Assembly (NCBI GenBank): GCA_016800925.1
Contig: JABCPU010000030.1
Location: 62,001 to 126,000 of the forward strand
From: Suillus spraguei
Lineage: Eukaryota; Basidiomycota; Agaricomycetes; Boletales; Suillaceae
Reading direction: 5' to 3'
DNA: 64,000 bases
Below are positions 1 through 11,681 of the stretch, one piece after another. The position numbers were made by a program, and so were the translations under genes. Within the stretch, counting starts at the first letter, position 1, and each line of letters begins with the position of its first letter. Below the pieces are notes generated by a model. The model made no database searches. It was not told where the DNA came from and worked only from the letters and a program-made list of their open reading frames with translations.

Positions 1-741
1 GACTTCATCCGTAGTAGCCTGTACCTTCCTTACATAATCTCCGGACCTACTCCTCCATAGTAGGGCAATACTTCCCCCCAAATCCACAGAGCTCCGCTCC
101 TCCGTTTCTCCACTCCTCCACTCCTCCATTTCTGCATTTCTCCACTCCTCATCCTCTGGACCTCCTATCTCTGGACCTCTTGTCCTGTCCTATCCTATCC
201 TTGACCTCCTGTGGATCATATTTCCCCCTGGAGCCTTGCTCCAATCCTGCCCTAGACTTCATCCAGCGGTCTTCCCTTCACCCATTCTACTTGGGACTTG
301 TCCCAGTAGTCTTACCTCTATCTCCGCCTACCTGTGGCATAGTTTTCTACACTTCTCCAGAAGTTTATTGGCGCTCTATGGAGAAATCCAGCCCAAGAGT
401 TCCTCCAATGTTCTCCCTCGGACTTCACAAGAACTCCTCTTTGGACTTCATATGAAATTAGGGGCATGTACTCAGGCAAGGGGCACAGCGCACAAGCTGA
501 GGCCAAGCCCCCATGAATTAGTATGACCCTCCAGTACGACCCCATGCAAAGCTGGAACTTCTGAATTGCCTCTGGTTTTGCATGGCCATAACAGTTTTGA
601 GTTTCGGCACTCAGCACTCAGTGATTCAATAATTTGCTTCTGGCAGAGGTAACATTCATTGAAAAAATTTGTATATACATCAATTACTATGCAATTATGC
701 CAACCTCCTCACAAGACCCTTTAACCTTCACCTCAACATCC
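1..741. repeat. Left arm of a long fold-back (inverted repeat)
   Basis: Read as reverse complement, this stretch matches two places to the right. Positions about 1-594 pair with about 4,596-5,190, and 605-741 pair with 2,438-2,585. Shared landmarks are the 'ggggcacagcgcac' block near 479 and the 'ccatgcaaagctgga' block near 541, both present inverted at 4,630-4,735. The match starts at base 1, so the arm probably extends beyond the window. No coding frame is convincing; the short open frames here are incidental. It could be a terminal repeat of a large DNA transposon or a foldback element, but no transposase is visible inside. Confidence 0.75.
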
Positions 742-2437
742 AAGAACAAAAACATAGAAAGTCGCATTTCTCACACTTTTGATGTTTTCAGTATCTTACT
801 CTTGCATAAATAATACAGCCTCTTCATATATCATTATAATACCATATATACTTGCTTTGTATGACAAGGATCAGCTTAAAATAGGTGTCATATACCATAC
901 TTCTAATCTCAGATCCGACCATATCCGATCAGATCCGATCGATTCCATATCCATCCGTTCCACAGATCCTGCCTGGACCACCCATCCGAATGTGCTCACT
1001 TCTTGCACCTTAACTCCCTTGTGTATATCTGCGTCTATCTCCTTTCGTCATTCCTCCTGTTTCCGGTATTCCGGCTGTTTATATTTCCGTCCTGTGTTAC
1101 TGATCCGTGTCCTGTGTTCATTTCCGATTCATGCTTACTGATCCACTGTGCATTAACTAATAGACTTCCGTTACACTTCATACATAGCCCTCAGTCCCGG
1201 ACTTGCTGATTATCCGTCTTAGATACTTACAGTATATAAACCACTTGTAGATCTCTGTAGAACCTTAGTTCGAATATCATCTTAGATTCTACTCATTCTG
1301 CCTCCTCCGGACTTAAGCCACTTTCCGCTTTAAGTCACCTTCCGAGACTTAGGATTGATTCCTATAGTCTGTATCTCCGACTCTATCTTCGGATAGTCTA
1401 TCTCCATTAGTTTCTAGTTAGGAACTTGTTCCGAAACTAGCCTTAATCTCTGACCTCTCCTTACGTTCCAAATAACCTTCAGACGTATCATATCCGACAC
1501 CTTCGGACACCCGGATCCGTCACGCAACTCCTTCCGGGTCTTTGGACGAATAACTCCTCCCTGAAATAAGGGGCATTACTCGAGAAAGGGGCACAGTGCA
1601 CGAACTGAGGCCAAAGCCCTTCGGATCTCTCTACCCTTGAGTACAGTCTTAACAATAGGCCGGAGTTTTGAACTAGTGTGAATGCTTACTATTTCTACTG
1701 ATAAGGAGCCCATACTTTCAAAACATCAAAGTTTATTAATCAGACACCTGGAGTAGATTTAAAATACATTCACTATGATATATCTGAATTTATAAAACCA
1801 TCCAACAAGAATTGAGTGCTGAGGAAGTGAAATAGATAAGAAATTGACTGTGGGAAAGTTCAAAGTCCCAAAATATCGAAAATGGTCAGTTGGGCAGTTG
1901 TAGGACTTTGACGCTGGGTCAACTGAGATATACACCACATCCCTTTCACCACCCTCCAACCTCAGGGCAATATGCAGTATAGGTTCCTTTAGTAGTCTAA
2001 CATGTATCTTACATATTTTGAATGAAATATTTAAACTGTACCATATATAAATGTGACTTTGTGTAAAAAGATGTCAATTGTCACTTTTCACACATATGTC
2101 ATTTTACTTATCATTCAGTCAGTCCTTCATGGATCTTTCTAAAACTTCAAATACATCATTAGGGACATATATGAGAGGTAAATCATGCATCAGATCACTT
2201 ATCACAAGCTTTATTATTATGTAGGCTTCTTATCAGTAGAAATATCCCCTGTACATGACATATCAGATTTGTGGCCTATATACAACTGATCCTTTGCATA
2301 TGACACATGTGGGAGTGTACTACTGTTGATGTCTGAGCAGGGCTGGCCATTTATGCAATGATAAGACATTGAAAAATTTTAAAAATGATTGAGGAGCAAC
2401 AGGAGGGCATCCATGATAAGATGGTCGAGATTGAACT
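742..2437. other. Spacer of the fold-back, no gene seen
   Basis: This is AT-rich sequence between the inner inverted arms. I see no plausible exon. At about 1,560-1,645 lies a third, diverged copy of the arm module ('ggggcac.gtgcacgaactgaggccaaag'), in the same orientation as the copy near 460-520. It suggests an older insertion of the same family inside the spacer. Confidence 0.5.
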
Positions 2438-2585
2438 GGATGTTGAGGTGAAGGTTAAAGGGTCTTGTGAGGAGGTGGACATAATTGCATAGTGATAGAT
2501 GTATATACAATTTTTTTCAATGAATGTTACCTCTGCCAGAAGCAAATTATTGAATCACTGAGTGCCGAGTCCTGAGTGCTGAGTG
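2438..2585. repeat. Inner right arm of the fold-back
   Basis: This is the reverse complement of 605-741 and includes the shared blocks 'gaggtgaaggttaaaggg' and 'cagaagcaaattattga'. It runs directly into the tandem array that starts near 2,650, so the array sits inside one arm only. Confidence 0.75.
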
Positions 2586-2649
2586 CCAAAACTTGAAACC
2601 CAAAACTTGAAACTCACAAAGTGTGAAGTACCGAGACCCGGGACCCAAA

Positions 2650-4440
2650 ACCCTGGCATACAGTTTCAAGTTTCAAGTTTCAAGTTTCAAGTTTCAAGTT
2701 TCAAGTTTCAAGTTTCAAATTTTGGGGTTCAGGGTTTAGGGTTCGGGTTCTGGCACGAGGCACTTGTTACATTGCCAGGAATTCAGGATTTGGGTTCCAG
2801 GTTTTGGTACTTGACACTCGGTGAACTGTATAAGGAAATAGAAATTTTACATGATACAGATTTGTGCGAGTTTCAAGTTTCAAGTTTCGGGGTTCGAGGT
2901 CTGGCACTCGGCACTTGTTACATTTCCAGGAATTCAGGATTCGGGTCTCAGTTCTTGGTACTTGACACTCGGTGAACTGTATAAGGAAATAGAAATTTTA
3001 CATCTTAGACATCTTTGCGAGTTTCAAGTTTTAAGTTGTAAGTTTCAGAGTTCGGGGGTTGTGTTCTGGCACTCAGCACTTGTTACATTGCCAGGAATTT
3101 GGGATTTGGGTCCCAGGTCGTGGTACTTGACACTCGGTGAACTGTGTAAGGAAATAGAAATTTTACATGATACAGATTTTTGCAAGTTTCAATGTTGAAG
3201 TTTGAAGTGTGAAGTTTTGGGGTTCGGGGGTCAGGTTCCAGCACTTGGCACTTGTTACACTGCCAGGAACTCGGGATTCGGGTCTCGGGTCTTGGTACTT
3301 GACGCTTGGTGAACTGTGCAAGGAAATAGAAAATTTACATGATACAGATTTTTGCAAGTTTCAATTTTGAAGTTTGAAGTTTGAAGTTTCTGGGTTTGGG
3401 GGTCAGGTTCCGGCACTCGGCACTTGTTACACTGCCAGGAATTTGGGATTTGGGTCCTGGGTCTTGGTACTTGACACTTGGTGAACTGTGGAAGGAAATA
3501 GAAAATTTACATGATATAGATTTTTGCAAGTTTCAATTTTGAAGTTTGAAGTGTGAAGTTTCGGGGTTCGGGGGTCAGGTTCCGGCACTTGGCACTTGTT
3601 ACACTGCCAGGAATTTGGGATTTGGGTCTCGGGTCTTGGTACTTGACACTTGGTGAACTGTGTAAGGAAATAGAAAATTTACATGATACAGATTTTTGCA
3701 AGTTTCAATTTTGAAGTTTGAAGTTTGAAGTTTGAAGTTTCGAAGTTCGGGGGTTGTGTTCCGGCACTCGGCACTTGTTACACTGCCAGGAATTTGGGAT
3801 TTGGGTCCCGGGTCTTGGTACTTGACACTCAGTGAACTGTGGAAGGAAATAGAAAATTTACATGATACAGATTGTTGCAAGTTTCAATTTTGAAGTTTGA
3901 AATTTGAAGTTTGAAGTTTGAAGTTTCGGAGTTTGGGGGTTGGGTTCCGGCACTCGGCACTTGTTACACTGCCAGGAATTTGGGATTCGGGTCCCGGGTT
4001 TTAGTACTTGACACTCGGTGAACTGTGCAAGGAAATTGAAAATTTAAATGATACAGATTTTTGCAAGTTTCAATTTTGAAGTTTGAAGTTTGAAGTTTCG
4101 GGTGCCGGCACTCGGCACTTGGTACATTGCTAGGAATTCAGGATTCGGGTCCCGGGTCTTGGTACTTGACACTCGGTGAACTGTGTAAGGAAATAGACAT
4201 TTTACATGATACACATTTTTGTGAGTTCCAAGTTCCAAGTTTTAAGTTTCGAGGTTCTGGGTTTGGGTTCCGGCACTTGGCACTTGTTACATTGCCAAGG
4301 ATTCATGATTCGGGTCCTGGGTCTTGGTACTTGACACTCGGTGAACTGTGTGAGGAAATAGGCATTTTACATGATATACATTTTTGCAAGTTTCAAGTTT
4401 TGAGTTTTGAGTTTCAGCTTTTTATTGCCTCACATTTTTC
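2650..4440. repeat. Tandem array, ten units of 151-186 bp with nested 7-bp repeat
   Basis: The marker 'gtgaactgt' occurs at 2821, 2972, 3137, 3309, 3481, 3653, 3832, 4018, 4176 and 4341. The spacings are 151, 165, 172, 172, 172, 179, 186, 158 and 165, each equal to 151 plus a multiple of 7. Each unit contains a TTTCAAG / GAAGTTT heptamer tract of varying copy number followed by a conserved part ('cggcacttgttacactgccag...cttggtacttgacactcgg'). The first unit starts with about seven perfect heptamers (2,664-2,715). Repeated ~64-residue open frames on the minus strand are by-products of the array and are not genes. Confidence 0.9.
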
Positions 4441-4595
4441 TGAGTCCCAAGTGCCAAATCCTGAGTGCCGAACCCCAGTAGTCCACAATTTCGGGGTTCA
4501 GCACTTGGGATTCAGCACTCAGGACTCAGACAAATGTCAGGCAATCAAAAGATTTGATTCACACATTTTTGGTAGATATCTTTTTTGTCTCGAAT

Positions 4596-5190
4596 CTGTT
4601 ACGGCCATGCAAAACCGGAGGCTACTCAGACATTCCAGCTTTGCATGGGGTCTCACTGGAGTGTCATGACTAAATCATAAGGGCTTGGCCTCCGCTCGTG
4701 CGCTGTGCCCCTTATACAAGTATGTGCCCCTAATTTTGCATGAAGTCTGAGGGGGAGTTCCAGTGAAGTCCAGAGGGGAACTCCAGAGGAACTCTAGGGC
4801 TAGACTGCTCAATAGTGTGCCGACGGACTACTGGAGGATCTTGGCAACCATGCAGGAACTATTTCCGGAGGACAGGAAATACAGGTAAGACTACTGGGTT
4901 AAGTCCCAAGTAGAATGGAATGGAGGACGGACTGCCAGACAAAGTCCAGGGCAAGATAGGAGGGAAGCTCCAGGGGGAAAGATGATCCACAGGATGTCAA
5001 GGGTGGGGTAGGACAGGTCCGGAGGTCCGGAGATAGGAGGTCCGGAGATAGGAGGTCTGGAAAGGAGGAGTGGAGGAGTGTAGGAGTGGAGGACCAGAGA
5101 AGTGAAGCTCCATGGATCCAAGGGGAAGTATTTAGGACATTGATGAGGATCGGAAGTCTCAGATGTCAGAGGAGGGAAAGTCCGGACATA
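4596..5190. repeat. Outer right arm of the fold-back
   Basis: This is the reverse complement of about 1-594. It contains the inverted 'gcgctgtgcccctta' and 'gcatggggtc' blocks and a purine-rich 'ggaggag/ggtccgg' tract that mirrors the pyrimidine-rich left arm. Mismatches are frequent, so the copies are not recent. Confidence 0.7.
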
Positions 5191-5323
5191 GTGGTGGGTG
5201 AGCTGTGCTCAGGGTGGGCTAGGATATGAATAGGGTTAGCAAGCTAGCTGCAGAGGTCTGAAGGTCCAGTCAGATGATATGCAACTACCTCAGCTCCGCC
5301 ATGTCTACAATTATCATACACAT

Positions 5324-5675
5324 GGGCCCACCTGTCTATATTTTATACCACCCTCGGCCCACCCATCTGATATAATATACTGTACAACACCCTTGGCCCA
5401 CCCGTCTAATACAATATTTTATATAACACTCTCGGCCCAACCGTCTAATATGTGTCTGGGCCCACCCGTGTATGTGATAACAAGTACCCTTCACATACCT
5501 GTCTACCTGATACACATCTACCTTGGTACACCCATCTACATAATATCTAACTACCTCGGCCCATCCGTCTACCGGATATTCATGTACATCAGCCCACTCA
5601 TCTACTCTACATATTCCTTGCATGGGCCCACCCGCCGTCATCGGGAATAATATTCCTCCTGGCCCATCCGTCATG
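5324..5675. repeat. Degenerate minisatellite, consensus GGCCCACCCGTCTA
   Basis: About ten imperfect copies of a 14-bp core recur every 24-40 bp (for example near 5324, 5356, 5395, 5434, 5458, 5556, 5623 and 5660). AT-rich linkers such as 'atacaatattt' separate them. No open frame is conserved through it. Confidence 0.6.
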
Positions 5676-5866
5676 AACGAGGATATTTCTACCATGGGCC
5701 CATGGTCCGCTGGCCCATATCATATGGGATATTATGCATGTCCGCTCACTCGTATAATACGGAGATAGTTCACTGTAATATGTGGGGGTTATGTGTATGA
5801 ATAGGAGCACTTGATAATCAAGAACAGGGTCACAGATAATTTCTGAAATCGCTCAACCTCGCAGGC

Positions 5867-6675
5867 ATGGCAAAAATAAAGAACAATGCAACAACTGAGC
5901 CTGTGGAGCTTCATGCCAACAAAAGAGCAAGAATTGCAGACACAGGTATGTGTGGTAATTAGCAGAAAGAAAGAACTTCACATAACAAGCATACAGAAGA
6001 TGGAACTTATGAGAATGGTGTCACAGAGAACATAAACAGTGAAGCAAACCTGGGGGAAACTGAAAAGTAAGCATCAGTGAGATTTAGCGAGGTAGGCGCT
6101 CACCATTAACAGGGCAGTCAAAACTTCCCCTCAGCAAAAACAAGACACAGCTGACGACAGTACCAAGCACTACACACAACGCACAGGCAACATGCCAAAA
6201 AACATGAAGCGAGGGGCAGGAGTGACACAAGCCACAATCACTGTACAAACAGTGTTGCCCACACCACCAAAATACTAATTGAAGACGAAGAGATTGAAGA
6301 TTACGATGAAGGATTGATAGTGTAAGGAGTAAATAACATTGCAAACGACATGCTAAATGTTTCAACAGATGCCTGCAAAAATTATCAGAATACAAAAACA
6401 ATAAAGCAAACATTTATGCCCTTGGCAAGCTGTTACCGACAGCGACATGGGGACAGTATAAACCAGTAAATGATCGCAGCAAAGTGCTCTGCAATCCAAC
6501 AATGGGGGAACCCTTGGCAATCTGGGTCATTGGTAAGATTGCAAAGATGTGGTTTACAAAATTTGGAGTACCAGAAAATCAAGTGTCAATGACAATTATG
6601 CCACTCTCCAGGACACTGGGTCAACAGAGCACGCTGTTGTTGGCAAAACTGTCCAACCCTGCCTTCAGTAAGTGA
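5867..6675 (+). CDS. Unrecognised spliced gene, 3' end uncertain
   Basis: An ATG at 5867 begins a lysine-rich N-terminus (MAKIKNNATTEPVELHANKR). Credible introns follow, with gtatgt at 5948 and gtaagc near 6067. An acidic stretch (IEDEEIEDYDEGLIV) joins by a gtaagg donor near 6,312 to an exon at about 6,369-6,675. That exon has an unbroken ~100-residue frame including 'GEPLAIWVIGKIAKMWF' and 'GVPENQVSMTIMPLS'. The exon could continue to the stop at 6673-6675 or splice at gtaagt (6668). I do not recognise the family. Its position beside transposon genes suggests an element-borne protein, but a host gene is possible. Confidence 0.45.
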
Positions 6676-7232
6676 CAAAAGGGGGGGGGGAAAGAGCATA
6701 CTGGCGCAGTGGACTGTACAACAGCACCAAACCTGCAGACAACACAAATAATCCGAGCTGTTAAATGGCAGAACAGAAAAAACAGCAGCGCATATACAGA
6801 AGTGAGTAAGACACACTGTGAGAAGTCAATTTCTGAGACACTGCGTAGGCCATACTGTTTGATGCTGTATATGATGCCTGACTAGAAGGATCTCTCAAAA
6901 CATATGACGAGTGACCTCTATGGAGCATCAAAGATCTCAAGCCAGGGTATCTCATTTTGCTGGAAATGAAGATGATGTGGTATTCAAAGAAAGTAGAGGA
7001 TAAGTGGCAGAGTTGTGCGCAATACGAGATGATTGCTATCTTGCTCTTGGATATGGCGCCGATGCCACAGGTCGATGAAGGTGTAAGTCCAATTGACAGT
7101 TTAGCAATTTGAGAAGGAGAATACATGTTGTATGAATATAAATTCCATTGAAAAATATTGAAGAGAGATACAAAAATGCAGAGTAGTGCAAACTAAGAAG
7201 GGTCCTGGATTGCCTGGAGGGCTGTGTTATTA

Positions 7233-7298
7233 GTAAGTCTACGAATTGTCTATGGATTCAGCTCACTTTCCACAAAAAGAATAATGCTCCCAGATTTT
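7233..7298 (+). repeat. Direct repeat, left copy
   Basis: The sequence starting 'gtaagtctacgaattgtc' and ending 'atgctcccagatttt' recurs in the same orientation at 16,469-16,537 with only a few substitutions and one 5-bp indel. Both copies are followed by sequence rich in AGTCTAC. It could be a pair of related short elements, or a marker for the ends of a 9.2-kb composite insertion. Confidence 0.75.
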
Positions 7299-8129
7299 GA
7301 GGGCATGTAAGGTGTATGGGTAGAATCTACCATGGACTCGCATAGAAAATTGGTAGACTCCATTCCGATAATTCCACAGAATCTACCACAGTCCACCCGA
7401 GTCTACCGGAGTCTAGGCCAGTCTATGATGGCACCAGGTAGAATGACCAAACAATGTGGTTAGCAACATATACCACACTCAACTGCTCCTCCTCATTGCC
7501 ATTACCAATGTCCCTCTTGATCCCCTTCATGATGGACATCTGTTACAATCGTACGTGCCCCTATTCATTTTTCCTCTCGTCTTTACCTTGTATATTACAT
7601 AACATGATCCCGATGTAGCGAGAAAAGTCATGCTGACCGTCACAACCCCGTTTTCGGCAAGCATCTCGTTAACGTCTGCGGCGGCAACCGAAGGATTTCC
7701 TTATAGTGACAAAATAGCCTTTTCACTCTGCTAACGCAGAACCATTCTTCTTCCGCGAACCCTTACCAGATCCTCGCGCCAATGCCCTCATGTCCCATCC
7801 TATTCCATCTAGAATCCATTGGTGTGTAGTTATCTCGCTTCTGCCATTACTAAACCTACAGCAGAATTTACCTTATATCTCAAGGGGCTGCTGCATGCTG
7901 TGCGCCTCATAATTAAGTACCCCATTTATTTTCTTTCTCGCTACTGGACTCACATAGTTGTCTCGTATGCGCTTGCATATGTTAAAAAGGACTGAACATA
8001 CATACCGTCACTCACTTCCCATTACATCCCTTCACTAGGACTTAGTATTAGAAACGCTCGCTAGTCGCAATCTATTTGCAATTGAACATTTCTCCATTCG
8101 AACCACGCTCATTGATTTAACCGCCGGTA

Positions 8130-8400
8130 ACTTTACCGCTCGAAGTACCATGCAACTTTCGACTTCACTACTCATAACTGGACCGTGGCCAGTGATCTCG
8201 CTGGGTCGCTTTCTCTCTTGTCTGCATTCCCGCTCATACGGAAGTTGCCACTACTGCTACCGCACTGCCGGTAGTTATAACATTTTGTCTCGCCCAAGCA
8301 ACTTTGTTCCTGCCCTCGCTAGCTAACCGTTGCAGCTATCGTTACCGCACGTGTACCACTGATACCACGCTAGTACCACCGACATACCGCTACCGCTGCT
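8130..8400. repeat. Left subterminal repeat cluster, TACCGC motifs
   Basis: TACCGC or close variants (TACCAC, TGCCGG) occur many times, for example near 8138, 8258, 8343 and 8385-8400. The reverse complement GCGGTA clusters at 12,848-13,105. Inverted clusters of one short motif at both sides of an element are typical of transposase-binding subterminal DNA. Terminal inverted repeats and target duplications were not located. Confidence 0.5.
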
Positions 8401-8931
8401 AATCTCGGAAATCAGAATCCTAGCAGCCAATTTAGTACTTCATTGTTTCCTTTGCACTAACTTAGAAGGAATTGCTTCTATCTGCAGTCCTCTTGGGTCG
8501 AACATCTCACTCATGCCTTAAGTAGGATTAACGCTGCGCTTATACTTAGGCCAGCGCTAGTTTCTTCGTTTCACCGACTCATATGCTCAACGCATCTGTA
8601 CCATAGTTGCCTTCCTCCTTTGGATATGCACTTACGTTCTCACATCTCTCTTGGTCCGTGCGCACATATTGGCTTATTTAAGCACGCTGTATTATGCTTG
8701 TGTACTTTACTTTAATCTTACTGGGTTTTACCTGGAATATCCTTCGCTTAGGTCTCCAACCTAAGTCGTCTGAATCGTCTCTAAGTCTAAACACTCCTTA
8801 GTCTTAGTCTCTATTCTACCAATCATCTTTGAGTTGTGACTCTTCGATTGAACCCTTGATCCTACTTGGAATACTTCCTTGTAGTAGTCCTCATTCTCCT
8901 TTGAACGCAGTAGAACCTCCCAGCAGACCGA

Positions 8932-11190
8932 ATGTGTCTTATCAATGTCGCTGGTGACGCCACCCCAGTTTGTAACAACATCCATCAGTTACTTGTGTCC
9001 TTCGATACATCTGATCTCACCTTCTCTGACCTCATGGTGTTTGTTCAGCTTGCATGCATGGCGAAACCATTCATTCACCAGTGCATGACTGACATCCGCC
9101 ATCCACCCACCCACCCTCCAGAAGTCATTATACTCCTTCTTGCTGATGCACTTGGCCAAGACCAACCCACTGTCCTCGCATGCTGGGTAGCATTGCGTCA
9201 GGTTATCTGGACTCATGATACAGTACTCCCAACTGACCAGGGAGATTGAGGCTTTTAACCGTCATGGACTTATGTGTGGTATTGGTGCATTGCTGTTCAT
9301 CATTTCTCTTCTTTTACTTACATATTCAAACCTCATAGGATATCATGACTTGTATCCACTGACACGTGTATGCCAGAGTCCTGAATGCATGAACTACCAT
9401 GATGGCAATGAAATAGCCACTCTCATGGATGTCAATAAATTTAGGGCTAGCCTCTACGCTACGAGATGGTTCTCTTCCAGTCCATTCAGTATCAACTTAT
9501 TGTCGATGTATGTTCTTTATTTTCCAGTAATGCCTACTGACCATTTCATTCAGAATGTCATACCAGATATTACCACAACTATCAGACTAACAATGCCAAC
9601 TCAACATGCATGTACTATGCTGGCATTCCCAGCGTCATTCAGGCTGCGAGGCATTTCTATATTGAAGCTGCGTTGTTGGAAGTTTTTGCAGCAATGAAAG
9701 TCTTTGGATGGTACATGGCAAATTCTCGTCTTTCTCAGATGACAATAATGGTAATCTTTTGTTCCAGGATGTCTAGTATGAATCGTGCTCGCATGTACAA
9801 CTACGCACTTGCTCAACAGCATGCCTACATATCAAACAATAGATGTGCTTTTGATGCTACACTTCCACAAGCTTTTGACGAGAAAATTTCATGGCAGTAT
9901 ACCCTTCGAATGTGCGACACTGACGTCCTCAATGGATTTTTTATCTACTCACTGCTACTGGATAAGGCAGAGCATAATAGTTGCCTTGTTCTTCCCCATG
10001 ATGAGCAACAACGGATCCGAATTGACATTGCGCTGAGTGAGTGCAACAAAGAAATGGAAGGTACCGGGCAGGAAGCATACCCACATGCCTGTGACTTATG
10101 CTTCATCGTTATTGGTGACGACCCAAAATGTAAGTCGATTATTTCTCAAGTGCAAGGTTTAATGCAATTGATTACATGCTGTAGTGAAGATTTAAGCAGC
10201 TGTTTGTGACAGTAATACTATCGGGCACCCTTGTTGCGCAGTGCATGACTGCAAAGTCCCGCTTATGACCAACTGTCATTGTTTCTGTCTGGACCATCAA
10301 GACTTGAACCTGCAGTGCGCAGTTGATGGCTGTGATGAGGCCCATACCTCTATATCTCGAACATGCAGCAATGCAGACCACCAGGCTCTTGAAGATGCCT
10401 CCTTCAAGCCTGTAAAAGCTCTCTTCCAGCTGCAAGCATGGCTCAAGAGGGCTGGCATTACATTGCCCTTGGACTCTGTTCCTTCACCCTCCGATGGTGG
10501 TAGTAGCAACTCTAACAGTGCAGATGAAGATCTCAAGGTAATTCTTGACTCTGAGTGTGATGGTAAGCTGGAGAACGGCAAAGGACACCTCAGAGCAAGG
10601 TTTGGTCAGTGCCAAAACCATAATGAGCAGCTTATCATGCGACCTTGTGGGGTGATATTAGCACAGGCTACATTTTTTGGGTCTGAGGCTGTCTCTGCTG
10701 TTAATGTGAGTTATATACAGTCTTACTGATGCAGGGCTAATGTTTAAACAAGGAATTTGCGAAGATGGTATTCCCTACTGCCACATCAACACCTGAATTT
10801 TTCGTCTTCGACAACAACTGCAAGCTCTGCGCTCACCAGGACACTATTGGTGATGATCACTTCACCGCAACAGGGATGCCTGTGGATGTGTTTCACTTCA
10901 ACTCAAAACACAAGGAAACTGACACCTACTGTCAGCAGCACTGCAACCCTGCCACTTTCCCAGAGCTCATTTCCAGTGGCAAGTGGTGATTTAATACATT
11001 GATTTGCGAACAGACAAATGTATGGCTAGGTGGGTATCGGGCAATCCTCCGGGACATGTCTGTAAACCAGTATAACTTTTATCTTGATGAGATGATCAAA
11101 CGCTGCAACTGCTATGTTATCTCAGAGTTAGAGAGACGAGGACATTCTCCTTGGATGATTTATATGGACACTCTGTTTGACAGTGACTAG
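8932..11190 (+). pseudogene. KDZ-transposon-associated CxC5/CxC6 cysteine-cluster protein, disrupted
   Basis: Several exons in order give the family pattern. An N-terminal part has 'LLLADALGQDQPTVLACW'. A CxC5-like cluster follows ('LYPLTRVCQSPEC', then 'ECHTRYYHNY' and 'YYAGIPSVIQAARHFYIEA'). A CxC6-like cluster reads 'HPCCAVHDCKVPL', 'CHCFCLDH', 'CAVDGCDEAH' and 'RTCSNADHQALE'. The C-terminal part has 'FFVFDNNCKL', 'DVFHFNSKHKE' and 'EQTNVWLGGY', whose D, H and E could be catalytic (inference). Two breaks are visible. One extra G in a GGG run near 9,240 shifts the frame before 'EIEAFNRHGL'. An in-frame TGA at 10,987-10,989 interrupts 'GKW*FNT'. Further splice joins near 9,500 and 10,130 could not be resolved. 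The start is uncertain. Known family: proteins with these Cys clusters accompany KDZ transposons in basidiomycetes. Confidence 0.75.
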
Positions 11191-11681
11191 TGCCATTCGG
11201 ATTACATAGTTCACATTACTTGCATTGTCTAGATTTTTGTCATTTATAATTCTATCCCTTGTTGTGTGTTCTTGTCCGGCGTTCAAGCTCTTTGAAAATG
11301 CGTGATTTGGGAGAATAATACATGCAAGCTTTGTCATCTCCAGGTATCCCAATTGTACCCACTCATATTGTATCAGCTTCGTCATCTCCTTACCCTACCA
11401 CTCTCTCCTACTCACATCATATCAGCTTTGCTGCCACGTGTTTTAAATAAAATTCATGTTCACATATTTTAAGTTAGACTTAGGCTTGCCATGTGTTTTT
11501 AAGACACCAGCGATTGTATTGATGTTTGAGAACGTAGAGTGATAGAATGATTGATCATGAGCCACATCTGATATAAGAAGCATATAGTACAGGTTATGGT
11601 ACAAGCAACACTGATGAAATGTACAGACACAATATAGTACAAGTTGAAAGCTAAACACATGTGAAATTTGCATGAAACATA
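11191..11681. other. Space between two convergent element genes
   Basis: This 490-bp stretch separates the stop of the cysteine-cluster gene from the stop of the minus-strand partner. It is AT-rich, with no exon or clear repeat seen. It probably contains both 3' untranslated regions. Confidence 0.5.

Larger units (their letters stand above)
6676..8931. other. No clear gene; transposon flank and subterminal sequence
   Basis: I see no convincing exon. The stretch holds a poly-G run (6680-6689), the 66-bp direct repeat (7233-7298), a block rich in AGTCTAC/GTAGACT motifs (7310-7430), and the TACCGC-rich left flank of the KDZ-type element (about 8,130-8,400). Confidence 0.5.

Noticed and set aside
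2725..2750. TTTAGGG-like words ('ggtttagggttcggg') resembling telomere repeat
   Set aside because: Only one or two imperfect units inside the satellite unit; not a telomere tract and fungal telomeres are TTAGGG.
3163..3880. Series of ~64-residue minus-strand open frames of similar sequence
   Set aside because: They recur with the tandem unit and arise from its repetition; unit length is not a multiple of three and no start or motif is conserved.
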